Source of the DNA: Carnegiea gigantea
Lineage: Eukaryota; Streptophyta; Magnoliopsida; Caryophyllales; Cactaceae
Reading direction: 5' to 3'
Length of the DNA stretch: 64,000 bases
Assembly: GCA_029747015.1 (NCBI GenBank)
Contig: JAKOGI010000567.1
Location: 172,501 to 236,500 of the forward strand
The translations under genes and the position numbers were made by a program. Under the pieces are notes generated by a model. That model ran no database searches and was not told the DNA's origin. It saw nothing but the letters and a program-made list of their open reading frames with translations. Below are positions 38,630-51,650 of this stretch, piece after piece (the first letter of the stretch is position 1; each line of letters starts with the position of its first letter).

Positions 38630-40960
38630 CAAGGATGTTTGGTAGCACCAAAATTAGATATAGAAAAAGCCTACGATAAGGTTAACTAATTGTTCATAAT
38701 TGAATGTTCGGACTAGCAAGGATTCCCTTCCAAATGGATAACATGGATCCATCAATGCATCTCTACTATTTCTTACTCGATCATTGTTAAGGCTGACCAA
38801 TGATTCTTTTGAATCCACTAGGAGCTAAGGCAAGGCGATCCTTTTGTCACCATACTTATTTTGAAATGCATGGAAGCCTAAGTTACTTGTGAAAACAAGT
38901 TTGAGCAAAGCAAAAGTGGCTATGAAGATATTCCCTAAGGGTTCTTAAATACCATGTTGATTCCTTGTTGTTGTTAGCTTACTTTTTTCTAAATCAGAAC
39001 TTAACCTTTTTGAAATTTTGGAACCAAACCCAAAAAAAAAAAAAAAAAAACTCTTAGATGATTGTTGTAGTACCTTAGGTCAACTCATTAATTATCAAAA
39101 TCATCTATGGTTTTCCACCTAATGCTTCCCGCACTAATAAAAATTTGGCTCAAGGGACATTTCATGGCCACTAAAGACTCTCTAAGTAAATATCTGATAT
39201 GTCCAACTATTGATGGGTAGCAAAAAGATCCCACTTTTTGACCCAACTATAGATAAAGCTAATCAAAAGCTTATCAAAGGGAAAGCTCAACATCCTTCCC
39301 AAGCAAGGAGGGTAGTGCTAATCCAATCAAACCTAGAATCGCTACTCACCCACACTATGTAATGCTTCCAAATGCCCAAAAAAAAATGCATTGTCATTTA
39401 GACAAAATTAATAGAGACTTCTTTTTTTGGGGAGAGCATCCACCTTTAGTCATGGTATGCCACTTATTGCTTGGGGTAAAGTGTGCTTACTAGAGAATGG
39501 GAGGGTAGGATTTTGACTGAAGCTGTTAATGTGGACTTTCAATGTAAGGTCATTTGAAAACTGTCTTATGACCCAGATAATGTTTACCTATCTCAAATGC
39601 CTCAAATATAGCAACCCTATTAGTATTTTCAATAGAAAGGTCAAAAACACTAATTCTTGGGCTTGGAAAACACTCAATAAGTGCTATCTTACTTTTCAAA
39701 AAGGTTTTCATTAGTAGTAGGGAATGGAAGCCAAATGACATGTTGGACAGATTATTGGTGTCATGATCAAAACCTAACCTCTCTTTTGAATAATTAGTAG
39801 GTTTTAGTGGGTGCCTTTATCTCTAATGATCACAGTTGGGATGTTCCTAAACAACAATCTATTGTTTCGCTTCAGCTTGTCACGCTAGTCTTTGGCATTC
39901 CATTGTCTATTCATCCTATTCAAGATCGACCATGCTAGGTTTTCAAAATGGAAATTTGTTAACAAAATCAACTACCTAGTTATGCCGTGGCATATCAAAG
40001 AGAGAAACTTGGGTTGGTAATTGGATTTGGAAGGCAGAGGTGCTACTAAAAATGAAAATTTCTATTACAAACATGTCCTAACATGTTACTTTCAAAAGGT
40101 AGTTTTATTAGAAGAGGGACGAATCTGGACCCTCTTTGTTCAATGTGTAAAAAGGATATTAAAACATGTGATCATATGTTTCTTAACTATCATTTTGTTA
40201 AAAATTATGGAGTGAAGTAGGAAGACAAACTATAATCACTATGAATCGAAATTGTGCAACTAATGATGGTAAATAGATTCTCCATTTCTTGAAAGACACC
40301 CTATCAAATAACAATTCCAAAAGGACTTATTGAACTTATGAAGCACCTAGAAGGAAAGGAACCAAACCATATTCAACAATGGCAACTTTAACACCATTCA
40401 TACTTTTATTAGGGAAATTGCTAAGTGGAGAGCACAATCAAGGCAACTAGTCATGAAAACCTCCGATAGTGTATCCTGAAGTCAAAGTGAACATATTGTC
40501 TGATAAAATACACACGAGGGGTTTCTTCAGGTTAATCTTATTGGACCTTTAATGGCCAACAAACTAGTAGAGGGTTCTGTAGTTCAAGATTGGAAAGGAC
40601 AACCTATCCAAGGAAGGGTTATAAATCTAGGGGTCACTTCCATAGTAGTAACAAAAGCTTCGACATCACATTTTAGGCTCCATGAATCAATTGGAAAAGG
40701 TTTGGAACATGTAAACATTGAAGGGGATAACAAGATCATAATTGGTGCATTACAATGGAAGATCCATGCTCTTGGCATATTTATTTCATTATTAGAGATA
40801 TCAAAATATTTTTGGAGAAAGTTTCCTATTTCAAAATCAACCACACATTTAGAAGAGTCAATGGGGTGACAAATTGGATGACATGGTACCCTTATCAATC
40901 ACATGTATTTTCTTTTATTAATGATAATATAGGTAGAATTCATGTGAGAATGACTGTTTA
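38630..40960 (+). mobile_element. LINE-B, 5'-truncated L1-type element with RNase H
   Basis: Starts inside RT: LDIEKAYDKVN (about 38655) and ELRQGDPF (about 38821). It continues through GKVCLLENG (about 39477), a zinc-knuckle region with TCDHMFLNYHF (about 40168) and an RNase H domain at 40640-40910 (LHESIGKGLEHVNIEGDNK, with INHTFRRVNGVTNWM in the next frame). RT-zinc-RNase H order is typical of plant L1 elements. Frames shift repeatedly; the A-tail and target duplication could not be found. Confidence 0.72.
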
Positions 40961-41269
40961 AGTTTCCTTTTGTTTTACCCTTGTTCACAAGGGAAAAAAC
41001 CCTTAAATGTTGAAGATGTGTTTCATACTATTAAATTTTAAACTTTGTAACCATGTAATAAGGATATTTAGATGATTTGGGGTCCATTTGGACCTTAAAA
41101 TATATTTGGCAGGAAAAAAACATAAAAAGTGACCTTTTCTCTGTGTTTGGTGTAAAAAAAGGGGGAAAAAAAACAAGGGAGAAAAATTGATGAAAATTTG
41201 AATAAACATCTATGATATAAATTTTCCTTAAAGGACATGAGGAAATTTTTAGATAACATTTTTCACTGA
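40961..41269. other. Sequence between LINE-B and MITE
   Basis: Includes GGGGTCCATTTGGACC and A-rich runs; possibly LINE-B 3' end or a further decayed MITE. Nothing firm. Confidence 0.3.
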
Positions 41270-41679
41270 TGGTGTGTTTGGTAGGTTTGAAAACTATTTT
41301 CCTGAAAAATAATTTTCTATGTAAAATAATTTTTCATGTAAAATGATTTTCAGTTGTTTGGTAAAAACAAAAAAGATGAACTTTTTGGATAATGAGTTTG
41401 ATTAACAAAAAATGAATAAAAAAGCTAAAAATGATTTTCCTTAATCTTTGAACCATATGTCAATGAAATAGACACGGAGTAGAGAAATAGTGTGAGATCG
41501 TGTAAAAGCCCAAGAAACGTAAAATCAACTTACGTTCTATTCAAAGTGAAAATATTTTCCCTCATTTTAGGAAAAATGATTTTCCCCTAAAAAGGAATTT
41601 TCCCTCCTTATTTTACCAAACAACGTAAAATGAGAAAATTATTTTCCAGGAAAATGATTTTCACCCCTACCAACACATC
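41270..41679. mobile_element. MITE with long imperfect inverted repeats
   Basis: About 410 bp. Left GGTGTGTTTGGTAGG followed by AAAACTATTTTCCTG, and the reverse complement of the right end GATGTGTTGGTAGG followed by AAAATCATTTTCCTG, match well over roughly 45 bp. CTGA flanks both sides (41266-41269, 41680-41683). The interior is AT-rich and palindromic, with no coding. The superfamily cannot be assigned from the short duplication. Confidence 0.75.
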
Positions 41680-42749
41680 CTGAATGAAGTATATACCAAT
41701 TGTAAAGTGTTAACATGGCCTTGACCCCCCCCCCCAAAAAAGGTATTGAAAATTAAGTGAATTTGTAAAGCAAATGATCCCATTGGCGAAGCTAACATAT
41801 GCATTCAATAATCATCATGAGTTTTATGAGGTCTCAGGCTTGAGGAGAGAGGCTCTAATGCTTAAGTGTAACTATTTTCACTTCTTTGTTTTCCTTTCGT
41901 GTATTTCTTTTTTCTTTTTGGCACGTTATGTTTTTCTCTCTGATTCATATATTTAGAGATTTAAGATTCTAAAACCCTCAAGTAAAAACTTTCTAAACAC
42001 ATATAATGAAATAACATACATTATACTTTTGTACTACATTCATATGTAAATTCTCCTTTATTGAAAATATTTATAATAAATATAAATTTTCAAAATATGA
42101 CCTCATCTACATTGCAAAAAATTGCTCTGTCTAACTTTCTTCTTTGAAACCTGAACATGAACCATTCTTGATTTCTTGGCTACTAGCATAAAAATAATCT
42201 TTACTTTTGAAAACTGAAAATGACATGTACACTACATTTCCTTTCTTACTATATGTATAGTCTATCATATCGTTTCTTATTATTAAACTTACAAACAATA
42301 AATATTTTACCTCAACAAACTTACAGACAGTAAAAATATTCTCTTCGATATTTGGACCTACTAACATGGCATCTTGTTTTTGAGGGGGGGGGGGTTGTAG
42401 AATTAAGGGTGTTGATTATAAGCATCAATATAAATGATTTGACGCACTTAATCTTATGTCCTGGCGTCACTCATGTCTCTTACATTCTCACATGATCGCT
42501 GAAAAGACTCGCAGTGAATTATGGGGCCAGCCATCAATTCTTGAAGTCATTCCTGGTAACTATTTGTGATATAAGAGTGCTTGGGGTGTTACAAGTGCGA
42601 TAGTGTTAATTTCAAATATTTACATTGTCATAATAGGTAAACATAGAACAAACTTTGTTCTAAAAATGTTCATGTTTTATTCAAAATTTGGTTATGAAAT
42701 TTCCTTCCAAAATGATAAAAAGAATTGCCTAATATGCTTAATTGGTTTA
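41680..42749. other. Unassigned sequence with possible gypsy LTR end
   Basis: C- and G-homopolymers near 41725 and 42385. GGGGTGTTACAAGTGCGATAG near 42576 resembles a gypsy LTR terminus plus primer site, but no LTR body or start was identified. Confidence 0.3.
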
Positions 42750-43220
42750 TGATTCAGGTAGAAATTAACTATAAAAGGCATTAGGTCGTAGCCCAACAAA
42801 AGCTCGAGAAAATAGAATTGATTAGATTAAGCCACCAAGATTCAAAAGTCTGACTCTAGACACAAGCTATCTAAAATGGTAAGTCCACCGAAGCCTTGAT
42901 AACAACTCTCATGCACATGGCTTGACAGAAGGAAAGATCTGGTCCAGGTCTCTAATATCTACAAGGGAAAAGTAAAGATCGTTGAGTCTAAGTAAAGTTA
43001 ATAAATAATCTATATCTTAAAAGATGTAGAATTCTGGTCAAATTCCTCAAAGAGAAAGTCCTAGATCCCTAAGGAAACAAGCCATGGCCAACATCAAAGG
43101 TAGGGCTAACAAGACTTTTATAAGCCGCTTTGTGCTAACTAAAGTAGTTTCACAGGTAACACTTGGACGGTTGCACAATTTCCTTAAAGTTCCCAAAAGA
43201 ACTACAAAATATGTATACTG
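42750..43220 (+). repeat. 5' LTR of Tat element
   Basis: Shares with 51103-51650 the landmarks GTAGAAATTAAC, TAGCCCAA(C/T)AAAAGC, AATTGATTAGAT and ACAAGCCATGG in the same order. Right boundary uncertain. Confidence 0.65.
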
Positions 43221-43929
43221 TGCTGAAACACTTGGGACCATATGTGAGGACCTAGAGTTAAGCAAGATTCCATGCAAAGGAGGTGATAAGGGAAAAAGCA
43301 ATTGCCACAGCTAAGAATCATGATCCCAAAAACTAGGATCCTAATGCCTAGACCTTGGGAAACTAGGGCTTCACTGAAAAAGATGCCCCAATCTAGGAAG
43401 ACAAAACTTCCCTAGATGATATCTATCTCCCAGGTGCACATATACCTTGGAATAGATTGACAGTGTTCCTAAGATAGTCTAGGAATTAATTAAGCTAAGG
43501 GTCGATAAAGCTATATCTCCCATGACGAAGAAGTTGAGTAAGTTCCTAGCTTGCTAAAGGAATATAAACAAGGTTGCCCTAGGAGACCGATTGTAAGAAA
43601 TAGGATGGGGGCAACTAAAACCTGGAAAAAAACTCTTCTGTGATCATTTAGATGAAAGAGATCCTAAAAACAGGCCTCCAAGGTATTAGAAGAATACAGA
43701 TGAAGACTTATAGGGGACCATGAACCATAAAAGGGTTGAGTAGGAGAAATCCTTGCAAAAGAGGCCTGACTAGGATAGGTCTTGTCAAGAAGTAGATTGT
43801 TAAGCAAGTTCACAGTAGTAATGCTCAAGCTCTATCAAAATTACACCATCTTAAGTAATTGTAAGAGAAAACACTAAGAAAACCCTTAGTTAAGATGCTC
43901 CATTGATAGGTCATCAACAAATCAAGACA

Positions 43930-44290
43930 CCCTTTAACATAGAAATCTAAAGCTGATCTCCCAAAGAAGTTCAAAGTGCTAAAGATTGGATAGTTTGATG
44001 GGAATAGGGACCTACAAGGGCACCTTGATGCATACCTAACCCAAATATATTTGCAACCATCTCCCTCAGAGGCAATGATACACATACTTTCTTCCTACCC
44101 TAACAGGAGTAGCAGAAAGCCTGGTTCAACGGACTGCTCCCAAGGTCTATCAAATCTTAGGATGCAACCTTCCATCAACTTTATAAGCCACTTCATTGGA
44201 AGTATGAGAATTCCAAAGTCAGCTGCGAAACTACTAACACTAGTCCAAAGAGACCACAACTCCCTAGTTGATTGTCATGATCCGGACTAG
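43930..44290 (+). pseudogene. Tat-type gag fragment
   Basis: Reads GHLDAYLTQIYLQPSPSEAM, then after a shift INFISHFIGSMRIPKSAAKLL, LVQRDHNSLVDCH. This follows the pattern DP..HL..Y, F..HF..S, K.A..LL...Q...ESL..Y of Tat-lineage gag proteins. Stops and shifts throughout. Confidence 0.65.
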
Positions 44291-44889
44291 AAGTCCAAAT
44301 AAGGTGTTTAAGAGATAAGAAGAAGGCCTGGCAAGAATCAAACAGAAAAAGAGAAAGAGTCTCTAAGATGTAATCTCTCTTCAACACCTCAAAGAGTGAA
44401 ATCTTGATGAAAATCAAGAAGTGTATACATGTGGATGCCCTTAGGCCACTCAATTAGAGGCCTATGAATAAGAACTAGGAGAAATGATATACCTTTAATA
44501 GGGATTAGGGGCATGACATGGAATACTATTGGGGCCTAGATATGATGCTCCATAATCTGGCTAGTTGTGGAAAGTTGGAAAAGTATCTCAAGGCTAACCT
44601 CTAGAAGAAAGGGGAGTGTCCAGATAAAAGTAGTTCAAAAGAAGGTGACTCTTTAGACACCTCCTTAAAGGAACCATACAACTGATCTCAATAAGTGCAT
44701 CACTGGCAAGGTTACTAAAGGAGGCTTTGGAGTGTCACCTAAGAACTTCTTAACCAGATGGATCCCAAGGGATCCAAATATAAGGTAGACGGTTATGGAC
44801 ACTCTATATAAGGTATCCTCCAAAAATGCCAGACATATGTCAAGATCATGCATTGATTATATGGTAATCAAGTTGATAGTGGCCAACCA

Positions 44890-45200
44890 CTGAATTGGCA
44901 AGGCATTGGTGGGTACTGGAAGTTCCATAGATGTTATGCTCTATAACTGCTTTTTAAAACTTGGTCTAAAGGGTAAGGACATGATTCAGATACGACAATC
45001 AATTGTAGGTTTTGTAAAACACATCATCCATCATAAGGGGATGATAAAGCTACCTACGGAGGTGAGGACCTAGAAGGAGAAGACCTCCCATACATTGGCA
45101 AACTACATAACCCTTGATATGACATGTAACTACAATATAATTATCGTAAGACTACTCCTAAACTCTTTGAGAGCAATACTTTATACCTATAATTAGGAGA
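44890..45200 (+). pseudogene. Tat-type aspartic protease fragment
   Basis: VGTGSSIDVMLYNCFLKLGL (from about 44909) aligns with the D-G/T-G-S-S-A-D-I-L active-site block of Tat proteases, but Asp is replaced by Gly. VGFVKH, GMIKLPTEVRT and a decayed YNIIIxRxLLN follow. Catalytically dead if translated. Confidence 0.65.
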
Positions 45201-45912
45201 TTCATCACATTGTAGATGATCAATTAATGGAAAAGATAGTGCGAGATCAAAACAGTGCAAAAGAATGTCAAAATCAACAACTTCAAGGAGCAGTAGAACT
45301 AATAGCTAGAGGATAACATTGCTCAGAAGAGCCAGAGATCTAACCCTAGCCTAGAACTAATCAGGAAACATAATGAAAAATCTAGTACCCATAAAAGCTT
45401 TCATAACTAGTCTGAGGGTATACAAATATAAGATAGGAAAGTGCCTTTCTAGATATTAGTAGATTTCTCATCCTAAGGGGCATGAGAGAAGCATTTGGAA
45501 AAGCTTAAATGCTATTTTGCATTATAAGATGTCTTTGTTCTCTAACTAGGCTAAGAATTTTGTGTCCCCTTAGGGCTAATGCTTCAAAACATGGCAGAAT
45601 TAATAAAACAATGCTTGTGATCTCATATCTCACATCATTTAATTATGCATGAGGCAAGTGCATAAAAGCATAATACAGTTCTAAGCTGAGCCAACAGGTT
45701 CATTTAAAGTTGAATCAAGACTTAATAGGAGTAAGATTTCTAAGATCAAGATAAAGATTCTCCCCAAGAATCCATAGGAAAATGAGGGTGGATTGGGACT
45801 TAAGAGAAATTAAAAAAGAACTAATAGATAGAGCACATAAAACTAGATTATGAAACTTTATTAAATGAGTACACATTATAACTACAAGATTAGGTAATAA
45901 GAGAATGATCAG
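45201..45912. other. Tat internal sequence, no domain seen
   Basis: The region where RT would begin. A few readable words but no RT motif; pol seems to have been deleted here. Confidence 0.4.
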
Positions 45913-48900
45913 TCAATCCTCATCCTCATGGATTTGTTGGCACTAGCTGTAGCCTTTGCCTAGTTCAGAAAGTTAAGGAACTGGTTGGCGTAGATCTTGA
46001 TCACATGCTCTCTATAAAAGCAAGTGATTTCTTGCTCCTTCTCCAACAATTCTTTCAAATCCTCATTCTCAAACTGTCCTTTCTTTAAGGCCTCTTGAGA
46101 TTCCTAAAGTTGGGCCTGTAGAAGAACATTCGGAAACTAAGGGACTCCATCTCAGGAAAAGAAGCAATAGGCTTAGCCTTCAACTTCCCAATAGAAAGCT
46201 GGAGATTGAAGGCAGGAAGGGGAAGAGATGATTCAATATGCTCTTCAGAAGTTACTTTTTCAAGCCTCTCTTTTGAAAGGAGCAAACGATCATCCTTGAC
46301 TCCCTCTATTAATCTTGTAGCTTTGATAGTCTGTTGCCTAAGAGACTCCCTTGGGGTATGGCTGGAGGGAGAAATTCGTTCTAGAATAGGGACCACCTCT
46401 CTTCTTACTGGTCACAGAATTAGTCGTTGGAATCAACTTCCGAGAGAAGATTATCTCAGTTAATCTCTTACTTAATTACTCCTTAGTTATAAGTTTCTTC
46501 GAACGGGAAGGAGAATCCTCAAAGGATGAGGAACTCTTAGCATTGGTGTTGATGAAGGGACCTCAGAGAAAACCCTCGACGATGCTCAAAAGGGCATAAT
46601 AGGCAGTCTTTCCAACAGCATCACTAATCCTATAAGAATAAGCTTAATATCCTCAATTACATCAAAAGAGGCAGGAGGAATAGAGGGTAGTATTGGACAA
46701 AGGGCTTATCACCTTCTCTTCTAGTAGGGAAGAGCCAACAATGATCGGAGATTTCCTAGCTATTAGTCTTTTAGGATAGGTGAAATGCTTTTCCTACCTG
46801 CAGGGAGATGGCTCTTAGCTATACCAGCCCCTTCAACATGAAGAAGGCATTCAAAACTAGCTCACGCTCACCAAGTTGGGTACAACTAATATTAAGTTCT
46901 TCCCCTTATTGGCAATAAGGGGATTCTTCTGTTCCTTCATGATTTGATAATTTCTAACCTCTTTGTCCTTACCCTTTATCAACTTCTTGAGCTGATCTTT
47001 AAACTTGGCAGGGCCTGTACTGTGAAAGGGCTAACTCCCCTTTTCTTCTCAAAATTCTCCTCCTCCATGTTCTCTTTAATAAAGAGGTCTAAGCAGTCGA
47101 AATAAGCTTGCACTGAGAAGGAAATGATGGGCTATGTAAGGAATAAACTAAAGTCAAAAACCTAAAAAGTTACAAGAACATAAAGAGGATACTTAAGATT
47201 TGTGAATGGCTCAAATGGTTGAGAATCCTCTCCTCCTTAAGATCAGCAGCATATGGCTTATGGATAGTCATGTTCTTTTGAATTTCCTTTAATTTAAGAG
47301 GATGTCTCTATTTTTGCTTTCCCTAAATGAGTGAGATAATCAGGCTCAGCATGCTGGCAATTGGAAAGGACAATACCTTATAGAGATCCTTGAATACACC
47401 AACCCCATCCAAAACTTGATGTCATATGATTTATCATGAAAGATACTCCCATCATTTATAGCTTAGAAGTTGTAACCACTGGGAGACTTTTGAAGCCGAT
47501 AAAGCTAAATAAATGTAGGCACTCTAGGTTTCTTATTGTGCACAAGGTAAAAAAGCTCATATACAATAATATTACTGATGTTGCTGAGTGTAAATTAGCA
47601 AAGTCCAAGGTTATAGATGCCTAAAAACCTCTTGAGGGAAGAAGAAAGGGGAAGCCTCGAGTTGAACTTTAACTGCTCCTTAAAAATTACGTGAAATCCC
47701 TATGGGGGTTCTATAATAGAGATTTTGTGTCTTATGAGACAAATATCAAAGCGCTATGCATTTAGATTCAAGCTCTTCAAGACACCAACCTTGCTATTAA
47801 AGTTTCTAGCCAAAGCCATTGGAGCTTCTAGCTAAAGCCATTGGTTATAGTCAACATGTGTAGACCATTGCCCTTTAGATTCTCTCTCGACCAAGAAGCC
47901 TTTCCTCATCATAGGATGTCCTTGGAACACTCTAATACAATTGAGGGCACTCTTATATGTGTTTTTGAAGAATTCAACAGCTATTTCTTAAAATTTACTA
48001 TAAAAAATGTGGTTACAAATTATAATGGAACAAAGAAGATAGCAACTAATGTCGGAACCTAGGTTGGATGCTTAAGAGCCCAGTGACTAAGAAGGTTCTT
48101 TTAAAAAGAGTAAAAAAAGTCAAAAGGTAAAAATAGGTAAAAACGACCCTAATTGTCCACTTAATGCACTTTATAATCCCAACCCACTATTAAATGGGTT
48201 AAGGAAATAAAGTTAGGGTGAAAACAAAGTGATACAATGCAAGTTGGGGAAAAGAGAATTAGACACAACATCAAATGTGAAGTTTTCACTCGAAATTAGC
48301 ATAAAAGTCCTAGACATTGAATTCCATCACCAATTAAGAAAAGGGCACAAGGTACAAGCATGCCCCTAATTACAAAATTGTTACGTTGTAAGCATGTAAA
48401 AAGCCAAAAGTACAAATACATAAATTCTACTCATAATCTAAAGTATCATAATATCCTGAATTTTTCACACTTTTTTCCCTTCAAAGAAAGGGTAGTATTA
48501 TATTCCTCAACATCTAAGGGAGTAATATAATGTTCGCTAGCTCTTGCAACATAATCTTAGTGGTAGCTCTCTATAGATAAGACCTTAACCTCTGTTGCCT
48601 CAGTAGACATTCGGGAACAAACCCCTTTTAACCCTTTTTAGAGATTGCATTCCTTTACTTGAGGAACTTGGAAAAGAAATAGGGAGTGAAGTTGTACAGG
48701 GACTAGATGGGGACCCCTAGAATGCCTTGGTCTGTTCTGGGGGAGGACATACAAACCCCACCACAATGATCCTTTAAACAAAAGCAATAGGGATTACACT
48801 AAGTTAGGCAGGCAGTAGCCGCTTAGATAAAAGGAGATCAAGTCCTAGATTCTTGTGAACCTACAAGGACTGAGGAAGAGACACAGTGTACCCTCAAGCT

Positions 48901-50470
48901 ATATGAATGTCTAGAATCATGTTGTTTAAACCCAACATTTAGACTCCTATACACAGGGGCATTCAGGGCCTACACTTGAGGAAATCTCCCATTAAGAGCC
49001 CCTGAACAGCATGCTTGTTATATCAAAAATATCAAAAAAGGGACATACTCCTGGTAGATGCCCTGAGAAAACTAGTACTTCTTAAAGCGTGGATGAGCAT
49101 AAGAAGGGAAATTCCTCAAGAAAAATGTCCATCATCAACCCTCAAAGTAGTCCTAATGGCTAGATTTAATTAAAAGAAAGTGGCTCCCTACTTCTTGATC
49201 AAGAATACCAAATGCAAAGACATTCTCAACAAATAGAACCTAAAAATAGGCTTCCAATGTCCTAACCTTATAACTACTTTTGGTTGAAAGAAGCATCTCA
49301 AACAAGGTGTAATTGGGAACAAAGATGAATAACAACCCCACAGGAGAAAGGGGCAAAGGCATGTCAGACTACACAGGGGTGTGTGTTGAAATGAAGTCAT
49401 TTTTTAGCAAACCATCAACAAGAAGAAGAAACCCTTGAAACATTTTTGCATAAAATTGTGAGACACATTAGCTTTTAAAATGAAAGGCTCCCACTATACT
49501 AAATTTATAAGGGAAACCATAAGAATTATAGATTAGGGAAAATAGGGAAAAGACACCAAAAACTGTAAGAGACCAACATAAAACACTCATATTGAAGCAA
49601 AAATAATAAATAAGGGTTTGTCATTTATGGCTAATATTGTATTACAAATGCAGAAGATCTATATAAGAAGAGAACGTATTTTTAAAAAATAACTATGGTT
49701 TAGGCTCATCTTCTACAACTTCTCCACTAGTAGAGTAAAGCAAGCATTAAGCCTCTTGAATTTGCCTCTCCAAGACTTTACTCTCCTTTTATGTTCTACT
49801 TTTTCTTCTCTTCTCTGCCTCTCACGGTAAGGCCCTTACATGGCTAGGCCTATCTTCTAAAGCCTCGGTAATTCCTTGCTCCTATTCCCATTCCATGCAT
49901 ATGCGAACCTGTTGTCTAGAACTCTCCAGCTTCTCATGTGCCTTGTTGCTCCCTTCTATGAAAGTGACAAGGACTTTGAAGACCTCTTTAGGGGGAGACA
50001 CCTTGGCTTCTTTATCCTAGATGGTGAAAGAAGAAGGGAGGGAGTAGAAAAGCTAAAGCTAAAGAAAGGCCGAGGAGTGGGATCTGGCAAATGATCGTCT
50101 GCAAAACCCCTAACGGCAATAGAAGGATAGCAAAACACACAAGGACGTAAGAGTACTTAGGTCTGGTTAGGATCCTTGGTAGCAATCAAGGGGCAACAAG
50201 TAGCCAGATTGTACACCCTTTTAAAAAAAGCCCCCCCAAGGAATAGAGGAGGAACTGGCAAAAATGAGTTCTAGAGATAATATGCAAACTATATCTTAAG
50301 ACAAAACCATTCACCCTCCATGATGTTCTACTAAAGATGCTCACATAGGACTTAATCAACTTATGTGGTTTGGTAGTCATCAAAACCTGGACCCAAAATC
50401 CATAGAGGGCCACTTTCCTCTTCTCTTCACATAACTGCTTAGGGACCTATTCCCTGAAAATCATCTCCAT
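45913..50470 (-). pseudogene. Candidate antisense accessory gene of Tat element
   Basis: On - the 3' part (46460-45913) reads as one charged, helix-forming stretch: ERISPSSHTPRESLRQQ, LLLSKERLEKVTSEEHIES, then KKGQFENEDLKELLEKEQE and EHVIKIYANQFLNFLN, a plausible coiled-coil C-terminus. At the other end, 50413-50186 reads KPHKLIKSYVSIFSRTSWRV, loosely like the conserved region of retroelement accessory proteins. Between them the sequence is too decayed to model. Some Tat elements carry an antisense gene between pol and the 3' LTR; that identity is inferred from position. Confidence 0.35.
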
Positions 50471-51102
50471 AAGGGGTATAAAGGGAAGAAAGATGACCAG
50501 TAGAGGTCCAAGTGGATCGCTAATCAAAAAAGGTTCAGCATCTTGGAGGCAAAAGTTCTGTTAGGAAAAGGAAGTGAGGGAAAGAGGTTAAAGAAAATTC
50601 CAAAAACTTGAAGAGGATGGAGATGACAGACACTCTCTAGGCAAAAGCTTACTAAGGATTAAGAGTTTAAAGGCTAAATTTATAGCCAAGTTTAACACAA
50701 AAAGGCATTGTGAAAGTGGAGGGAAAAACCCTAATGGATGTAAAGCCTAATTAGGAAAACTCCAAAAATTAATCCGGCCATCATTATTGAGTCTCTTTAG
50801 GAAGGCAAAAAATCACTCAATTAAGCTAAGTTTAAGCCACTATTGAGTAGAGAACAAAGTTATCATGAGGAATGAAAAATAAAATTAGCTCAATATTTGA
50901 AACTTCAAAGTAAGATATTTGAAATCTGGTTAGAGAAATATTTTCCTGAAAATAGAGAAATTTTAGCAAACTCTCCTAAGGAAAGGAGACCAGATTTGGA
51001 TTATTCACAATTCAAGGCAAAAAACTCCTAAAGAGATAAAACGGCTTCGCATGGTCACACATTAAGATATGGATTAAAATCTAACATTCCTCAAAGGAAA
51101 AA

Positions 51103-51650
51103 TGATGGGGGTAGAAATTAACACTAGAGAGACATTGATTATAGCCCAATAAAAGCCAATAAATAAAATTGATTAGATCAACCCACCAAGATTGAACAAT
51201 TTAGGCCCGGACTCAAGTTCCCTAAAACTTAAGTCCACTGAAATTTCAAAATAACTCCCATGCATATGACTTAACAAGGAAGGAAAAATCTAGTCAAAGT
51301 CTTCTAGATCTACAAGGAAACTGTAAATATCTTTGAGTTTGAGTAAAACTAAGAAATAATCTATTTCTAAAAAGATGTAGAGTCCTAGTAAAATTCTTAA
51401 GAGGACTGTCCTAAAACCCTATATAAACAAGCCATGGTCAAAGCTAAAAGTAGGTCAAATAAGAATTTCAAAATGCTTCTTTGTTCTTACTACTGTCTCT
51501 AAAATTTTATCTAACTTAAGTGCTAGGAGTTCTTAAATAAAAGGCCATCCCCCTCCCTTCCCCGAATTGGGAGTTGTTTTACAAGTAACCCTTAGACAGT
51601 GACATAAGTTCCACAAGGTTCCTGGCAAATTCACATAAACTCTGAACTAT
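51103..51650 (+). repeat. 3' LTR of Tat element
   Basis: Starts TGATGGGGGTAGAAATTAAC after purine-rich TCAAAGGAAAAA, with TATATAAAC near 51420 (TATA-like). Diverged from the 5' copy, with an extra C-rich piece near 51540-51570. Right boundary uncertain. Confidence 0.6.

Larger units (their letters stand above)
42750..51650 (+). mobile_element. Tat-lineage Ty3/gypsy element, pol largely missing
   Basis: Two related direct repeats (42750 to about 43220, 51103 to about 51650) start TGAT..GGTAGAAATTAAC. Between them are a Tat-type gag (43930-44290) and protease (44890-45200) on +, and coiled-coil-rich coding on - (45913 to about 50470) where an antisense accessory gene occurs in some Tat elements (for example Retand/Grande types). 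I find no RT, RNase H or integrase. A purine-rich tract lies before the right LTR (51089-51102). Confidence 0.62.

Noticed and set aside
37277..42395. C-run/A-run and G-run junctions near 37277, 41725 and 42385
   Set aside because: Look like simple homopolymers or sequencing-sensitive tracts; no shared flanking structure that would mark an element.
42576..42600. Second gypsy LTR end with primer site
   Set aside because: GGTGTTACAAGTGCGATAG is suggestive, but no LTR body, start or partner was found.
49876..50138. Frames on both strands near 50 kb (Ser/Pro-rich on -, Lys/Arg-rich on +)
   Set aside because: Mutual shadows in low-complexity sequence; neither matches a known domain.
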